Origin: Pelomonas sp. V22
GTDB lineage: Bacteria > Pseudomonadota > Gammaproteobacteria > Burkholderiales > Burkholderiaceae_C
NCBI RefSeq assembly: GCF_030014915.1
Contig: NZ_JAGIXS010000006.1
Location: 124,001 to 188,000 of the forward strand
DNA: 64,000 nt
Direction: 5' to 3'
This document shows positions 20,970 through 29,916 of this stretch, one piece after another. The notes under the pieces are model-generated. The model was not told the DNA's origin. It worked only from the letters and a program-made list of their open reading frames with translations, and ran no database searches. Each line of letters opens with the position of its first letter. Position 1 is the first letter of the stretch. The position numbers were made by a program, and so were the translations under genes.

Positions 20970-21494
20970 GTGAAAACGCTGTGTCTGCTGGGCGGCGAGT
21001 CCAGCGGCAAGACCACGCTCGCGCGGGCCCTGGCCGAGCGGCTTGGCACCGTCTGGGTGCCCGAGTACGGCCGCACCCGCTGGGAAGAAATCGGCGGTGT
21101 GCTGTCGGTCGAGGAGCTGATACGCGTGGGCCAGGTCCAGGTCGAGCATGAAGAGCAATTCGCGGCGCAAGCACGCGACTGGCTGATCTGCGACACCTCG
21201 GCCCTGACCACCCTCGTGTACTGCGAGCTCGACCATGGCTGTGCACCGCCTGAGCTGGCGCGCCTTGCGCGCCGGCCCTATGACCTGATCGTCCTGTGCG
21301 AGCCGGACTTCGAGTTCGTGCAGGACGGTTGCCGGCGCGATGCCGGCTTCACCTCGGCCCAGCATCTGCGCGCCGTTGAGCTGTTAGGCGAGTTCGGCCT
21401 GCCCTATGTGTCGGTCACCGGCACGGTGGAGCAGCGGCTGCGGCAGCTCGCTGAATACCTGAGTCCGCACCTGACTCAGCCCGTCGCGGCCTGA
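20970..21494 (+). CDS. NadR-like P-loop kinase (AAA_28 family)
   Basis: The 174-residue protein starts with a Walker A loop (GGESSGKT, residues 8-15) and continues with VPEYGRTRWEE, DTSALTTLVY and CEPDFEFVQDG. These blocks resemble the ribosylnicotinamide kinase domain of NadR. The nucleotidyltransferase and HTH parts of NadR are absent. It would phosphorylate nicotinamide riboside or a related nucleoside in NAD salvage; that activity is inferred. GTG 20970 is the likely start; GTG 20952 overlaps the peptidase stop and is an alternative. It is co-directional with the peptidase and overlaps the convergent YgjV gene by 19 bases. Confidence 0.8.
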   Translation: MKTLCLLGGESSGKTTLARALAERLGTVWVPEYGRTRWEEIGGVLSVEELIRVGQVQVEHEEQFAAQARDWLICDTSALTTLVYCELDHGCAPPELARLARRPYDLIVLCEPDFEFVQDGCRRDAGFTSAQHLRAVELLGEFGLPYVSVTGTVEQRLRQLAEYLSPHLTQPVAA

Positions 21495-21997
21495 GCTTGC
21501 TGGCGCTGTTCGCGCCACATCCGCCCAATCGTCCAGCTGTTGGTGGCCAGCAAGGTCAGCTCCAGCAGCGAGCCGCCTATGGAGCCGACCAGCAGGTTGT
21601 TGGCCACCCACAGGCCTGTTCCCACCAGCATCAAGAGCCGCATCCGCAGCCCCTGCAGGAAGAACAGCGCGCTCGTGCCGATGATGGAAGCCGTGATCGG
21701 CAAGAGCGAAGCCCAGCCCTGGAACAGCCAGGCGCCGAGGCCGGCCGACAAGCCGATGAAGACGAGCGCCACCCAGGGCGAGCGGCTCCTGATTGAGGCC
21801 AGCGAGCGGCCCAGCGACACCAGCGTCGAGGCCACCGCCGTGGGCTCGCCAAGCAGCCAGAAGTGCAGGGCATAGGCAGCGCATTCGCCGGCCATGAAGA
21901 GCTTGAAGCGCAGGTCGTCTTTCTGCGCGAAGCAGGCGAGGCCGAGGGCGAAGGCGAGATAGCCCAGCAGCTGGGCCGGGCTGAGCCAATCAGCCAT
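21476..21997 (-). CDS. YgjV family inner-membrane protein
   Basis: This 173-residue polytopic protein has about six hydrophobic helices and matches the YgjV (Imp-YgjV) pattern: an N-terminal LGYLAFALGLACFAQKDDLRFKLFMAGEC block and a C-terminal GTGLWVANNLLVGSIGG block. The family has no firm function but looks related to small SWEET/PnuC-type transporters. It converges on a NadR-like kinase, so a vitamin-related transport role is tempting but unproven. Confidence 0.75.
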   Translation of the reverse strand: MADWLSPAQLLGYLAFALGLACFAQKDDLRFKLFMAGECAAYALHFWLLGEPTAVASTLVSLGRSLASIRSRSPWVALVFIGLSAGLGAWLFQGWASLLPITASIIGTSALFFLQGLRMRLLMLVGTGLWVANNLLVGSIGGSLLELTLLATNSWTIGRMWREQRQQAQAATG

Positions 21998-22022
21998 TTA
22001 TCGCGTGGGAATCAGGCCGCGT

Positions 22023-22646
22023 TCAGGTGGGATAACGGCGCGTGAACAGCTCCGGCACCGACTCGGCCACCGAGCGGCTCAGCGCGTCGCGCACGGTCGG
22101 GTCGGCCAGTTCCTCGCGCTCCTCGTCGCTGAGCTGGGCTTCGTCACCACCCAGCTGGGCGATGGGCTCGAGCAGCAGGCCGGCCTCGGCGTCGTCAAAC
22201 AGCGGTGCCCAGGCTTGCGGGTTCATGTCGACGGCGGTCAGGAAGCCGATGCTCCACTCCTCGGCGTCGATCATTTCCTCGTCGCCCTTCTCGGCCACGC
22301 TGAAGATCGGTTCCCAGCGGTCCGGTGCCTCACGCAACTGGCAGGTGATCGAATGCAGATGGCGCAGGGCCAGCAGCACCACACGCTTCTTCTGCTTGCC
22401 GCTCTTGAAGGGCGCCGGGTCTTCGCCGGTGTCGCCACCCCAGAGGGCGGGCAGCCAGGCGCTGCCGGGCAGTTCCTCGATGGGCTGGGGGGACAGCAGC
22501 AGGGCGGTGAGGTAGCCGTCCAGTGCCTCGATGTTCATCGCGGCCTCGGTGGGCAGCTCGGTCAGCAGGCCGTCCAGCGCCTCGAGTTCGGCGTCGGAGA
22601 GGGGCAGGCGGTCGGCTTGCTGGGGGCGGTAGTGGGGATATTCCAT
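22023..22646 (-). CDS. UPF0149 (YecA/YgfB) family protein
   Basis: A 207-residue acidic protein with the UPF0149 signature (AELEALDGLLTELPTEAAMNIEALDGYLTALLL read in pieces, then EEWSIGFLTAVDM). Members are small helical proteins of unknown function; some carry a C-terminal SEC-C zinc motif, which is missing here. It is the last gene of a three-gene minus-strand unit, 5 bases after the preceding stop. Confidence 0.8.
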   Translation of the reverse strand: MEYPHYRPQQADRLPLSDAELEALDGLLTELPTEAAMNIEALDGYLTALLLSPQPIEELPGSAWLPALWGGDTGEDPAPFKSGKQKKRVVLLALRHLHSITCQLREAPDRWEPIFSVAEKGDEEMIDAEEWSIGFLTAVDMNPQAWAPLFDDAEAGLLLEPIAQLGGDEAQLSDEEREELADPTVRDALSRSVAESVPELFTRRYPT

Positions 22647-22651
22647 GGGGA

Positions 22652-22891
22652 TCAGCCGGGTCGGCCGTGGCGGCTCTTGGGTTTCGTGGCATCGAACTGG
22701 AGCAGCTGGCTCTTCAAGAGGGCCATCAGCACGCGGGCATTCGCCTCGGTCATGATCAGCATGGAGCTGGGCTCGATGCCATCGACGGCCGCCTTGGGCG
22801 AGATCAGTGCATCCATCTTGAGCATGACCTGGCCGTGGGGCGTGTTGGACGCGGCCTTGAACTTCTGGATTTCGACGTTGTGAATCTTCAT
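22652..22891 (-). CDS. Conserved-looking hypothetical protein, 79 residues
   Basis: The protein has no membrane segment. It has a mixed beta/alpha look (MKIHNVEIQKFKAA, then MLKMDALISPKAAVDG, then a helix TEANARVLMALLKSQL) and a basic tail. I do not recognise a family. The ATG follows AGAGG. The gene is tightly packed, 10 bases after the barrel gene and 5 bases before the UPF0149 gene, which supports that it is real. Confidence 0.75.
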   Translation of the reverse strand: MKIHNVEIQKFKAASNTPHGQVMLKMDALISPKAAVDGIEPSSMLIMTEANARVLMALLKSQLLQFDATKPKSRHGRPG

Positions 22892-22901
22892 AAGGCCTCT
22901 A

Positions 22902-23630
22902 TTAGAACTGGTAGCCGAGCTGGGCCCTCAATTGCGCCCTGGGCGATTCCTTGTTGAGGCCCAGCAGCAGGCCCGCATCCCAGCGCAGGCTGCCGCCGGC
23001 ATAGGGCCGGTGGCCGAAGAGCGCCGGCCCGACCAGGTGCTCCTGGAGGCCGAAGCGATGCGGGTTGGAGACCGGCCCGGTCTCTCCGAGCGCCTGCACG
23101 CCCCATTCCCAGCCGGGCGCCAGCAGGGTCTTGATCTGCGCCTGGTATTGCAGCTCGGCGGGGATGTAGCGGCCGGGCCTCAGCCATTTGTAGACGAAGA
23201 GATTGAGGTTCAGGTCGAAGCCGTCGCCGGCGTACTGGAACATCGGCCCGGCACTCCAGGTCCAGCCGGAGTTGATGAAGTCGGGCTTCCAGATGCTGGT
23301 GTAGAGCGCCCATTCGCTGCGGCCGCCGCTGCTGATGGCGAACTGGTTGGTCCAGTACCAGCCGTTGTAGGACAGGGCGCGGCCGTTGTCGCGGTTCCAG
23401 CTGACCCAGGCCTCGGTGTACCAGTTCGAGGTCGGCGCGATGCCCACGGCCAGCGACTGGCCGGTGCTGCTGATCTCGCGCTTGTCGGCCGCGCCCCAGC
23501 CCAGGCGCACCAGCGGCCGGCTGCTGCCGAAGTAGGGCGTGACCACATAGTCGTAGGCATCGGCATGCACCGAGGCCGCCGCCAGCAGCGTCAAGCCAGC
23601 AATGAAGAAGGACGGCAGGGCTCGTGGCAT
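22902..23630 (-). CDS. Predicted outer-membrane beta-barrel protein
   Basis: This 242-residue protein has a signal peptide (about residues 1-24, ending SVHADA) followed by alternating aromatic and polar strands (for example WYTEAWVSWNRD, EWALYTSIWKPD, FDLNLNLFVYKWLRP). It ends in Phe, as outer-membrane barrels usually do. I could not place it in a named family; it resembles small barrel proteins annotated as hypothetical. The ATG at 23630 is preferred over the TTG one codon upstream. It leads a compact three-gene unit. Confidence 0.7.
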   Translation of the reverse strand: MPRALPSFFIAGLTLLAAASVHADAYDYVVTPYFGSSRPLVRLGWGAADKREISSTGQSLAVGIAPTSNWYTEAWVSWNRDNGRALSYNGWYWTNQFAISSGGRSEWALYTSIWKPDFINSGWTWSAGPMFQYAGDGFDLNLNLFVYKWLRPGRYIPAELQYQAQIKTLLAPGWEWGVQALGETGPVSNPHRFGLQEHLVGPALFGHRPYAGGSLRWDAGLLLGLNKESPRAQLRAQLGYQF

Positions 23631-23687
23631 CAACTTCCTCCGGGAGGGCGAAGCCGACTATGCCATCGGTGCCCTTGCTTGGGGCTT

Positions 23688-24599
<912 letters not shown>

Positions 24600-24718
24600 G
24601 CGAAATCCTTGGGCTGGGTGGCAAAAACGGCGGAGGCGCGTTTGTACCCGATTCCAGGCCGATTTCCAGCGGGGGTCAAACCTTGCCTTTTGCGCGGGGC
24701 TCGCCTATTTTCGAATGC

Positions 24719-25579
24719 ATGGCACGTCCCATGCGCATCGAATTGGCCGGCGCGGTGTACCACGTCAGCGCCCGCAGCGAGGCCGGCGAACCGGTGTTCG
24801 CCGACGATGCTGATCGCGCGTCTCTGCTCGCCGTGCTGGGCCAGGCCATGCAGCGCTTCGATGCCCAGGTGCTGGCCTATTGCCTGATGCCCGACCACTA
24901 CCACCTGGTGCTGTTCACGCGCCAGGCCAATCTCTCGCGCATGATGCGCCATCTCAACGGCGTCTACACGCAGGGCTACAACCGCCGCCATGGCACGAGC
25001 GGCCATCTGTTCCAGGGCCGCTTCAAGGCGGTGCTGGTGGACCGCGAGGCCCTGTTGCTCGATGCCTGCCGCTACGTGGAGCTCAATCCGCAGCGCCTCG
25101 GCCTCGCGCGCAGCGCGGCCGACTGGGCCTGGTCCAGCTGCCGCGCCCACCTGGGCCTGGCCGATGCGCCGGCCTGGCTCGATGTGGACGGCCTCCATGG
25201 CCACCTGCTCGAACGCCCGGCCTTGAGCGCGGCCGACCATCGCCGGGCCGCCGAGCGCTATGCCAAGCTGCTGTCCAGCGAGCCTGACCTGCAGCTCTGG
25301 GAAGGCCATTTGCGCCAGCAGATCTTCCTTGGCGACGCCAAGTTCGCCGAGCGCATGCAGGCCATGACGCGCCAGCGCCGCCGGGGCGCCGAGCTGCCTC
25401 GCGCTGGCCGTCCACGCAGCTTTGCGCAATGGCTGGGCGAGAGCGGCTCGCGCGAGCAGGCGCTGTACCGCGCCCACACCCAGGGCGGCATCTCGATGAC
25501 GGCCCTGGCCGGCGAGTTGGGGCTCTCGGTCTCGCGCATCAGCCGTTTGATCAAGGGCGTCGAGCGCGGCGCGGGATGA
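24719..25579 (+). CDS. REP-associated tyrosine transposase-like protein (RAYT, Y1 family)
   Basis: The 286-residue protein has the Y1 transposase fold: an HUH-type motif in MPDHYHLV (His60, His62) and a downstream catalytic-tyrosine candidate (Tyr83 or Tyr87) in the [10 protein letters not shown] segment, then [12 protein letters not shown]-terminal helix-turn-helix (about 255-280, [20 protein letters not shown]) is added. No flanking terminal repeats or REP hairpins were obvious. The stop overlaps the start of an amidohydrolase gene (ATGA), which is unusual for a mobile element and points to a fixed, single-copy gene. Confidence 0.88.
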   Translation: MARPMRIELAGAVYHVSARSEAGEPVFADDADRASLLAVLGQAMQRFDAQVLAYCLMPDHYHLVLFTRQANLSRMMRHLNGVYTQGYNRRHGTSGHLFQGRFKAVLVDREALLLDACRYVELNPQRLGLARSAADWAWSSCRAHLGLADAPAWLDVDGLHGHLLERPALSAADHRRAAERYAKLLSSEPDLQLWEGHLRQQIFLGDAKFAERMQAMTRQRRRGAELPRAGRPRSFAQWLGESGSREQALYRAHTQGGISMTALAGELGLSVSRISRLIKGVERGAG

Positions 25580-26451
25580 TCGCGCGCTGGCTGCTGCTTT
25601 TTGTCCTGCCTTTCGCCCTGCTGTGCGGCGGCAAAGCGCTGGCGGCCGAGCCCTATGCAGGCCCACTGTTCGATGCCCATCTGCACTTCAATGTCGAGGC
25701 CTATGAGGGCCCGCATCCACTCAGCGACGTGCTGCCGCGCCTGAAGCGTGCCGGCGTGCGCGCCGTGCTGGCCAACAGCCGGCCCAATGCGGGCACGCAT
25801 GAGCTGGCCGCGAGCCCGGCCGTGCGGGCTGCTGGCATCACCGTCGTGCCCTTTGTGCGCCTCTACCGCAACCGGGCCGACTACACGGGCTGGTTCGCCG
25901 ACCCGTCCATCCACCAGATGGTGCTGGACGAGCTGGCACGCGGCACAGCCGCCGGCCCGTTCCGGGGCCTCGGTGAATTCCATCTGTACGAGAGCGCCAA
26001 TGCCGACGGCCCGGTGGCGCGCTCGCTGATGAAGCTCAGTGCCGAGATGGGCCTGTGGGTGCTGGCCCATGTGGACGACGAAGCCATCGTCAGGCTGATG
26101 GCCCACGAGCCCCGGGCCCGCCTCATCTGGGCCCACACCGGCATTGGCGGCACGCCGATCGAGCGGGTGCGCGAGCTGCTGGCGCGCTATCCGCAGCTGA
26201 TGGGCGAGCTGTCCTATCGCCCCGGCCTCACGGTGGGTGAGGGCCGGCTGGAAGGCGAATGGCGCGAACTGCTAAGCCAGCACAGCGAGCGCTTCCTGAT
26301 CGGCTCCGACACCTGGACGCCCTCGCGCTGGCCGCAGTACGAGGCCCTGATGGCCGAGGCGCGCCGCTGGCTCGGCGACCTGCCGCCGGCCGCCGCGCGG
26401 CGCATCGCCTGGGGCAATGGCCAGCGGATGTTTGGGCTGCCCGAGCCTTGA
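25576..26451 (+). CDS. Amidohydrolase family protein, exported
   Basis: A 291-residue protein with a signal peptide (about 1-24) followed by the metal-binding HxH of a TIM-barrel amidohydrolase (DAHLHF, His35 and His37), LGEFHLYES, a late histidine in IWAHTGIGG and a terminal aspartate in IGSDTW. It fits the amidohydrolase_2 group (metal-dependent hydrolases or decarboxylases). The substrate is unknown. Translation should be coupled to the RAYT gene through the ATGA overlap. Confidence 0.85.
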   Translation: MIARWLLLFVLPFALLCGGKALAAEPYAGPLFDAHLHFNVEAYEGPHPLSDVLPRLKRAGVRAVLANSRPNAGTHELAASPAVRAAGITVVPFVRLYRNRADYTGWFADPSIHQMVLDELARGTAAGPFRGLGEFHLYESANADGPVARSLMKLSAEMGLWVLAHVDDEAIVRLMAHEPRARLIWAHTGIGGTPIERVRELLARYPQLMGELSYRPGLTVGEGRLEGEWRELLSQHSERFLIGSDTWTPSRWPQYEALMAEARRWLGDLPPAAARRIAWGNGQRMFGLPEP

Positions 26452-26467
26452 TGCCGTCGAGGGCGAA

Positions 26468-26734
26468 CTACCTGCCGCGCCTGCTGAGCTCGCCCGCCTT
26501 CCTCCACTGGCCGTAGGCCCCGTACAGGCAGCCAGCAACTGCTGCAACGCAGAGAAGCGCGGCAAAGTAGGCGATACCCAGCGGCTGTCCGGGTTTGCCT
26601 GCGGCGACCTCCTGTTGAACCCCCTGGATCACCAGATAGACGATTCTCAGAATGAACAAGGGCGCCGCTGAAAGCAGCACCAGCCAGACGGCGGTGAATC
26701 GGAGGAGGGCGGGAGATTGGGTTGCTGGGCGCAT
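26468..26734 (-). CDS. Small hypothetical protein with two membrane helices
   Basis: An 88-residue frame encodes two clear hydrophobic helices (about residues 14-36 and 53-72) separated by a polar loop and followed by a short basic tail. The regular positive-inside charge pattern suggests a real membrane protein, but the ribosome-binding site is weak and I know no family. It converges on the amidohydrolase gene. Confidence 0.5.
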   Translation of the reverse strand: MRPATQSPALLRFTAVWLVLLSAAPLFILRIVYLVIQGVQQEVAAGKPGQPLGIAYFAALLCVAAVAGCLYGAYGQWRKAGELSRRGR

Positions 26735-27037
26735 CTCGCTGGGGGTGTGAATGGAGGCCTGCGGCTCTCCGGGATCTGGGGCATTGTCAACGCGGTCTGA
26801 GTGAGCAATTTGTACGAGGTCGCGCGCGGGTTACCAACACAGCCTGTGGACAAGATCGTGGGCAAGCTGCCCACAGTGTTGCCAAGTGCTTGATCCTTCA
26901 AGCGGATTCTTGCCTTGCCCAAAAATGCGGCAAGCCTGGCGATTCGTCGCCTCGGCTGTCGAACCGTCGGCCGCCAATCGCCCCCGCCGTTCGCGCTTCC
27001 TAGCATCCGCCCCATCCAACAACCCGAGGAGATGGCA
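26735..27037. other. Intergenic region with two hairpins upstream of the BAAT-type gene
   Basis: This 303-base gap has no supported gene. It contains GTGGGCA-AGC-TGCCCAC (26858-26874), nested inside outer arms CAACAC (26835-26840) and GTGTTG (26876-26881), and an alternative pair CTGTGG/CCACAG (26844-26849, 26871-26876). A second hairpin, GCTTGA-TCCT-TCAAGC, lies at 26888-26903. The leader of the downstream hydrolase may therefore be structured. No known riboswitch was recognised. Confidence 0.45.
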
Positions 27038-28444
27038 ATGAGGAAGACGAACAAGCGGCTGGCCCAGACCCTGCTGACAGCCACGCTGGTGCTGGCCGGC
27101 ATCGCGCAGGCCCAGGTGATCGAGGTGAAGCCGGGCCGCGAGGTGCTGGAGGGCGAGCCGCTCAGCCTGGCCGTGAGCCAGCTGAAGGCCGGCAGCCGCA
27201 TCAAACTGCGCACGAGTCGCTTGCTGCAGGGCTATATGGGCCTGCAGGTCTACCAGGCCGAGGCGCAGTTCGAGGCGGATGCCACCGGCCGCGTCGATCC
27301 CGGCCGCCAGGCGCCGCAAGGCGGCAGCTACGCCGGTGTCGATGCACGTGGCCTGTTCTGGGCGATGAAGCCGGCGCGGCCTGCCGAGAGCCTGAGCCAG
27401 CAGCTGCGCGAGGCACCGTCTGGCGAGATCCTGATCCAGGCTTTCAGCGCCGGTGCCGATGGCACCGAGACCCTTCTGGCCGAGCAGCGCCTGCTGATGC
27501 GCAAGCTGGCGGAAGGCCTGCAGCGTCGCGATGCCGAGGGCCTGCCGGGCGCGCAATTGGTGCTGCCGCCCAAGGCCCAGGGCAAGCTGCCGGTGGTGAT
27601 CGTGCTGGGCGGTTCGGAGGGCGGTTCCGGCAGCTCGCGGGGCCTGGCGGCCGAGCTGGCGTCCCGGGGCCTCGCCGCTCTGGCCATGCCCTATTACTCG
27701 CCGCAGCGCTGGGGCGCCACCGGTCCGATGCCGCCCGAGTTGCCTGAGCTGCCCAAGAGCTTCGCAATGATCGAGCTGAGCCAGCTGGAGCAGGCGCGCG
27801 ACTGGCTTGCTAAGCAGCCCGAGATCGATGCCTCGCGCATCGCGGTCTACGGCGTTTCCAAGGGGGCGGAATTCGCGCTGGCGGCCTCGTCACACATGGC
27901 CTGGCTGCGCAGCGTCGTGGCTGTGGTGCCGAGCGATGTGGTCTGGGAGGGGTGGGATTCGACGAACAGCGCGGCGCTGAACCAGCCGTCCTTTGCCTGG
28001 AAGGGTCAGGCCTTGCCTTTCGTGCCTTACGTGGATTTCCAGCAGGAATTCGCCGGGTTCATGACCGGTGCACCGGTGATCGTGCGGCGACCGCAGGACA
28101 AGGGTCGCGCCGCGAACCCGGAGCGCGCTGCGGCCGCGCGCATCGAGGTCGAGCGCTTCAAGGGTGAAATGCTCCTGATCGCCGGTAGCGACGACCAGAT
28201 GTGGGATTCCGGGGGCATGGCCCGCAACATCGCGGCCCGTCGCGTGCAGGCGGGCCTCGCGACCGAGGCCCTGGTCTACGAGGGTGCCGGCCACGCAATC
28301 AATGGCAGCGGCTATGCGCCCACGACCCAGCACAACGCCGGGCCGATGAAGATGGGCGGCACGCCCGAGGCCGATGCCCGCGCCCAGGGCGATGCCTGGC
28401 CGCGCATGATCGCCTTCCTGCGCCGCACGCTGGCGGCACAGTGA
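27038..28444 (+). CDS. Acyl-CoA thioesterase/BAAT C-terminal domain hydrolase, exported
   Basis: The 468-residue protein has a signal peptide (about 1-22), an N-terminal domain like the bile-acid-CoA hydrolase/BAAT immunoglobulin-type fold (about 30-150), and a C-terminal alpha/beta hydrolase. The probable triad is Ser274 in GVSKG, Asp385 or Asp386 in GSDDQMW and His419 in GAGHAI. The substrate could be an acyl thioester or an ester; a periplasmic location makes CoA thioesters less likely. ATG 27038 follows GAGGAG at a good distance; ATG 27032 is the alternative. Confidence 0.85.
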   Translation: MRKTNKRLAQTLLTATLVLAGIAQAQVIEVKPGREVLEGEPLSLAVSQLKAGSRIKLRTSRLLQGYMGLQVYQAEAQFEADATGRVDPGRQAPQGGSYAGVDARGLFWAMKPARPAESLSQQLREAPSGEILIQAFSAGADGTETLLAEQRLLMRKLAEGLQRRDAEGLPGAQLVLPPKAQGKLPVVIVLGGSEGGSGSSRGLAAELASRGLAALAMPYYSPQRWGATGPMPPELPELPKSFAMIELSQLEQARDWLAKQPEIDASRIAVYGVSKGAEFALAASSHMAWLRSVVAVVPSDVVWEGWDSTNSAALNQPSFAWKGQALPFVPYVDFQQEFAGFMTGAPVIVRRPQDKGRAANPERAAAARIEVERFKGEMLLIAGSDDQMWDSGGMARNIAARRVQAGLATEALVYEGAGHAINGSGYAPTTQHNAGPMKMGGTPEADARAQGDAWPRMIAFLRRTLAAQ

Positions 28445-28447
28445 TCG

Positions 28448-28978
28448 TCAGGGCTTCTCGGCCAGGGCTTTGAGGTTGTTCAAGCCGCCTTCGAAGTCCT
28501 TGCCGATCATGCCGTCCATGAAGAGGGCGAACCAGCGCATCAGGGGGTTCTTGCCCATGTCGCCATCCATGACCCAGGTGACCTGGGTCATCTCGCCCTG
28601 GGCCACGAAGCGCAGCTCGCCGGTCGAGGTGGAATTGAAGTCGGGGAAGAAGAGGTCGTAGGCCGCGCGCTTGCCAGGCTCGGCGGCGGTGAAGGTCATC
28701 TTGCCGTCGCCCTCGCTCTTGCTCTTCCAGGCCCAGACCGCGCCGACGCCCGATTCGGGGCCGCTGTACTCGATCGTCATGCCCGGGTCGCGCTGGTTCC
28801 AGACGCTCCATTGTTTCCACATGCGCGGGTTGGCCACCAGGGCATAGACCTTGTCCGGCGCAGCCTTGACGCTGACCGTGCGCTCGACGTGGTACTTGGA
28901 CGAGACCAGCATGCCGCCGACCAGCACGACGGCCGCCAGGGCGAGCAGGATCAGGCCGAGGATCTTGAGGACTTTCAT
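28448..28978 (-). CDS. SRPBCC (START/Bet v1-like) family protein with membrane anchor
   Basis: A 176-residue protein with one N-terminal membrane helix (about 4-26) and a SRPBCC domain (about 32-175), seen in the polyketide-cyclase-like start VERTVSVKAAPDKVYALVANPRMWKQWSVW. Such domains bind hydrophobic ligands in a deep pocket. Ligand unknown. The ATG at 28978 puts the anchor at the N-terminus. It converges with the BAAT-type gene, 3 bases apart, and diverges from the PhyH gene. Confidence 0.85.
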   Translation of the reverse strand: MKVLKILGLILLALAAVVLVGGMLVSSKYHVERTVSVKAAPDKVYALVANPRMWKQWSVWNQRDPGMTIEYSGPESGVGAVWAWKSKSEGDGKMTFTAAEPGKRAAYDLFFPDFNSTSTGELRFVAQGEMTQVTWVMDGDMGKNPLMRWFALFMDGMIGKDFEGGLNNLKALAEKP

Positions 28979-29064
28979 GTCTGCGCTCCTTGCGTCTTGG
29001 TGGCCGGCAGCTTCGCGCCGGGTGTGTGGCATCGCAATGCGCACAAACCTCTAGACTGCGCCCT

Positions 29065-29916
29065 ATGCTGTCACCCGAACAAATTGCGCAATTCCAGGAG
29101 CAGGGCTATCTGGTCCTGCCCGGCTTCAAGCCTGCTGTCGAGATCGCCGCCGTGCGCGACCGCGCCGGCCATATCGTTGCGGCCTTCGACCCGCACGAGA
29201 ACCGTCCGGTCTTCACCACGCAGGAGCAGGATCGCAAGGTGGACGACTACTTCCTCGACTCGGCCACGCAGGTGCGCTGTTTCTTTGAGGAAGAGGCGCA
29301 TGACGAGCAGGGTCGCTTGCGCGTGCCCAAGGAACTGGCGATCAACAAGATCGGCCATGCCTTGCACGACCTCGACCCGGTATTCGAGCGCTTCTCGCAT
29401 GGGCCTGAACTCGCTGCCGTGGCGCACGACCTCGGCCTCACGCGGCCGCAGGTCTGGCAGTCCATGTACATCTTCAAGCAGCCCGGCATAGGCGGCGAGG
29501 TGCGCTGGCACCAGGACGCATCGTTCTTCGACAGTGATCCCATCACGGTGACGACCTTCTGGTTCGCCCTCGAAGACGCCACGCGCGAGAACGGCTGCCT
29601 GTGGGTGGAGCCGGGTGGCCATCGCGGACCCTTGCGTGAGCGCTTCGTGCGTGAGGGCCGGCAGGTGAAGATGGAGACGCTGGATACGACGCCCTGGCCG
29701 GGCCCGGACTTTGGAGCGGTGCCGTTAGAGGCCGAGGCTGGCACGCTGGTGCTGTTCCATGGCCGGCTGCCGCACTACAGCGCGCCGAATCGCTCTAGCG
29801 TGTCACGGCATGCATATACCTTGCATGTGACGGATGCGGGCAGCATCTACTCGCCGCGCAACTGGCTGCAGCGCGGCCAAGAGTTGCCGGTGCGCGGATT
29901 TATTTCGCCTTCTTGA
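29065..29916 (+). CDS. Phytanoyl-CoA dioxygenase (PhyH) family Fe(II)/2-oxoglutarate oxygenase
   Basis: The 283-residue protein carries the iron-binding facial triad: His149 and Asp151 in WHQDASFF and His237 in LPHYSAPN, with a nearby arginine ([11 protein letters not shown]) suited to bind 2-oxoglutarate. It should hydroxylate an aliphatic substrate using oxygen and 2-oxoglutarate. The substrate cannot be read from sequence. It overlaps the convergent glmU gene by 17 bases. Confidence 0.9.
   Translation: MLSPEQIAQFQEQGYLVLPGFKPAVEIAAVRDRAGHIVAAFDPHENRPVFTTQEQDRKVDDYFLDSATQVRCFFEEEAHDEQGRLRVPKELAINKIGHALHDLDPVFERFSHGPELAAVAHDLGLTRPQVWQSMYIFKQPGIGGEVRWHQDASFFDSDPITVTTFWFALEDATRENGCLWVEPGGHRGPLRERFVREGRQVKMETLDTTPWPGPDFGAVPLEAEAGTLVLFHGRLPHYSAPNRSSVSRHAYTLHVTDAGSIYSPRNWLQRGQELPVRGFISPS

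Noticed and set aside
18232-21246. A 1004-codon open frame on the minus strand across the S9 peptidase and kinase
   Set aside because: It spans two real plus-strand genes, and its product is a low-complexity His/Gly/Val-rich sequence with no domain.
24600-26451. A transposable element boundary around the RAYT gene
   Set aside because: No terminal inverted repeats, target duplications or REP pairs were found by eye, and base composition matches the neighbours.
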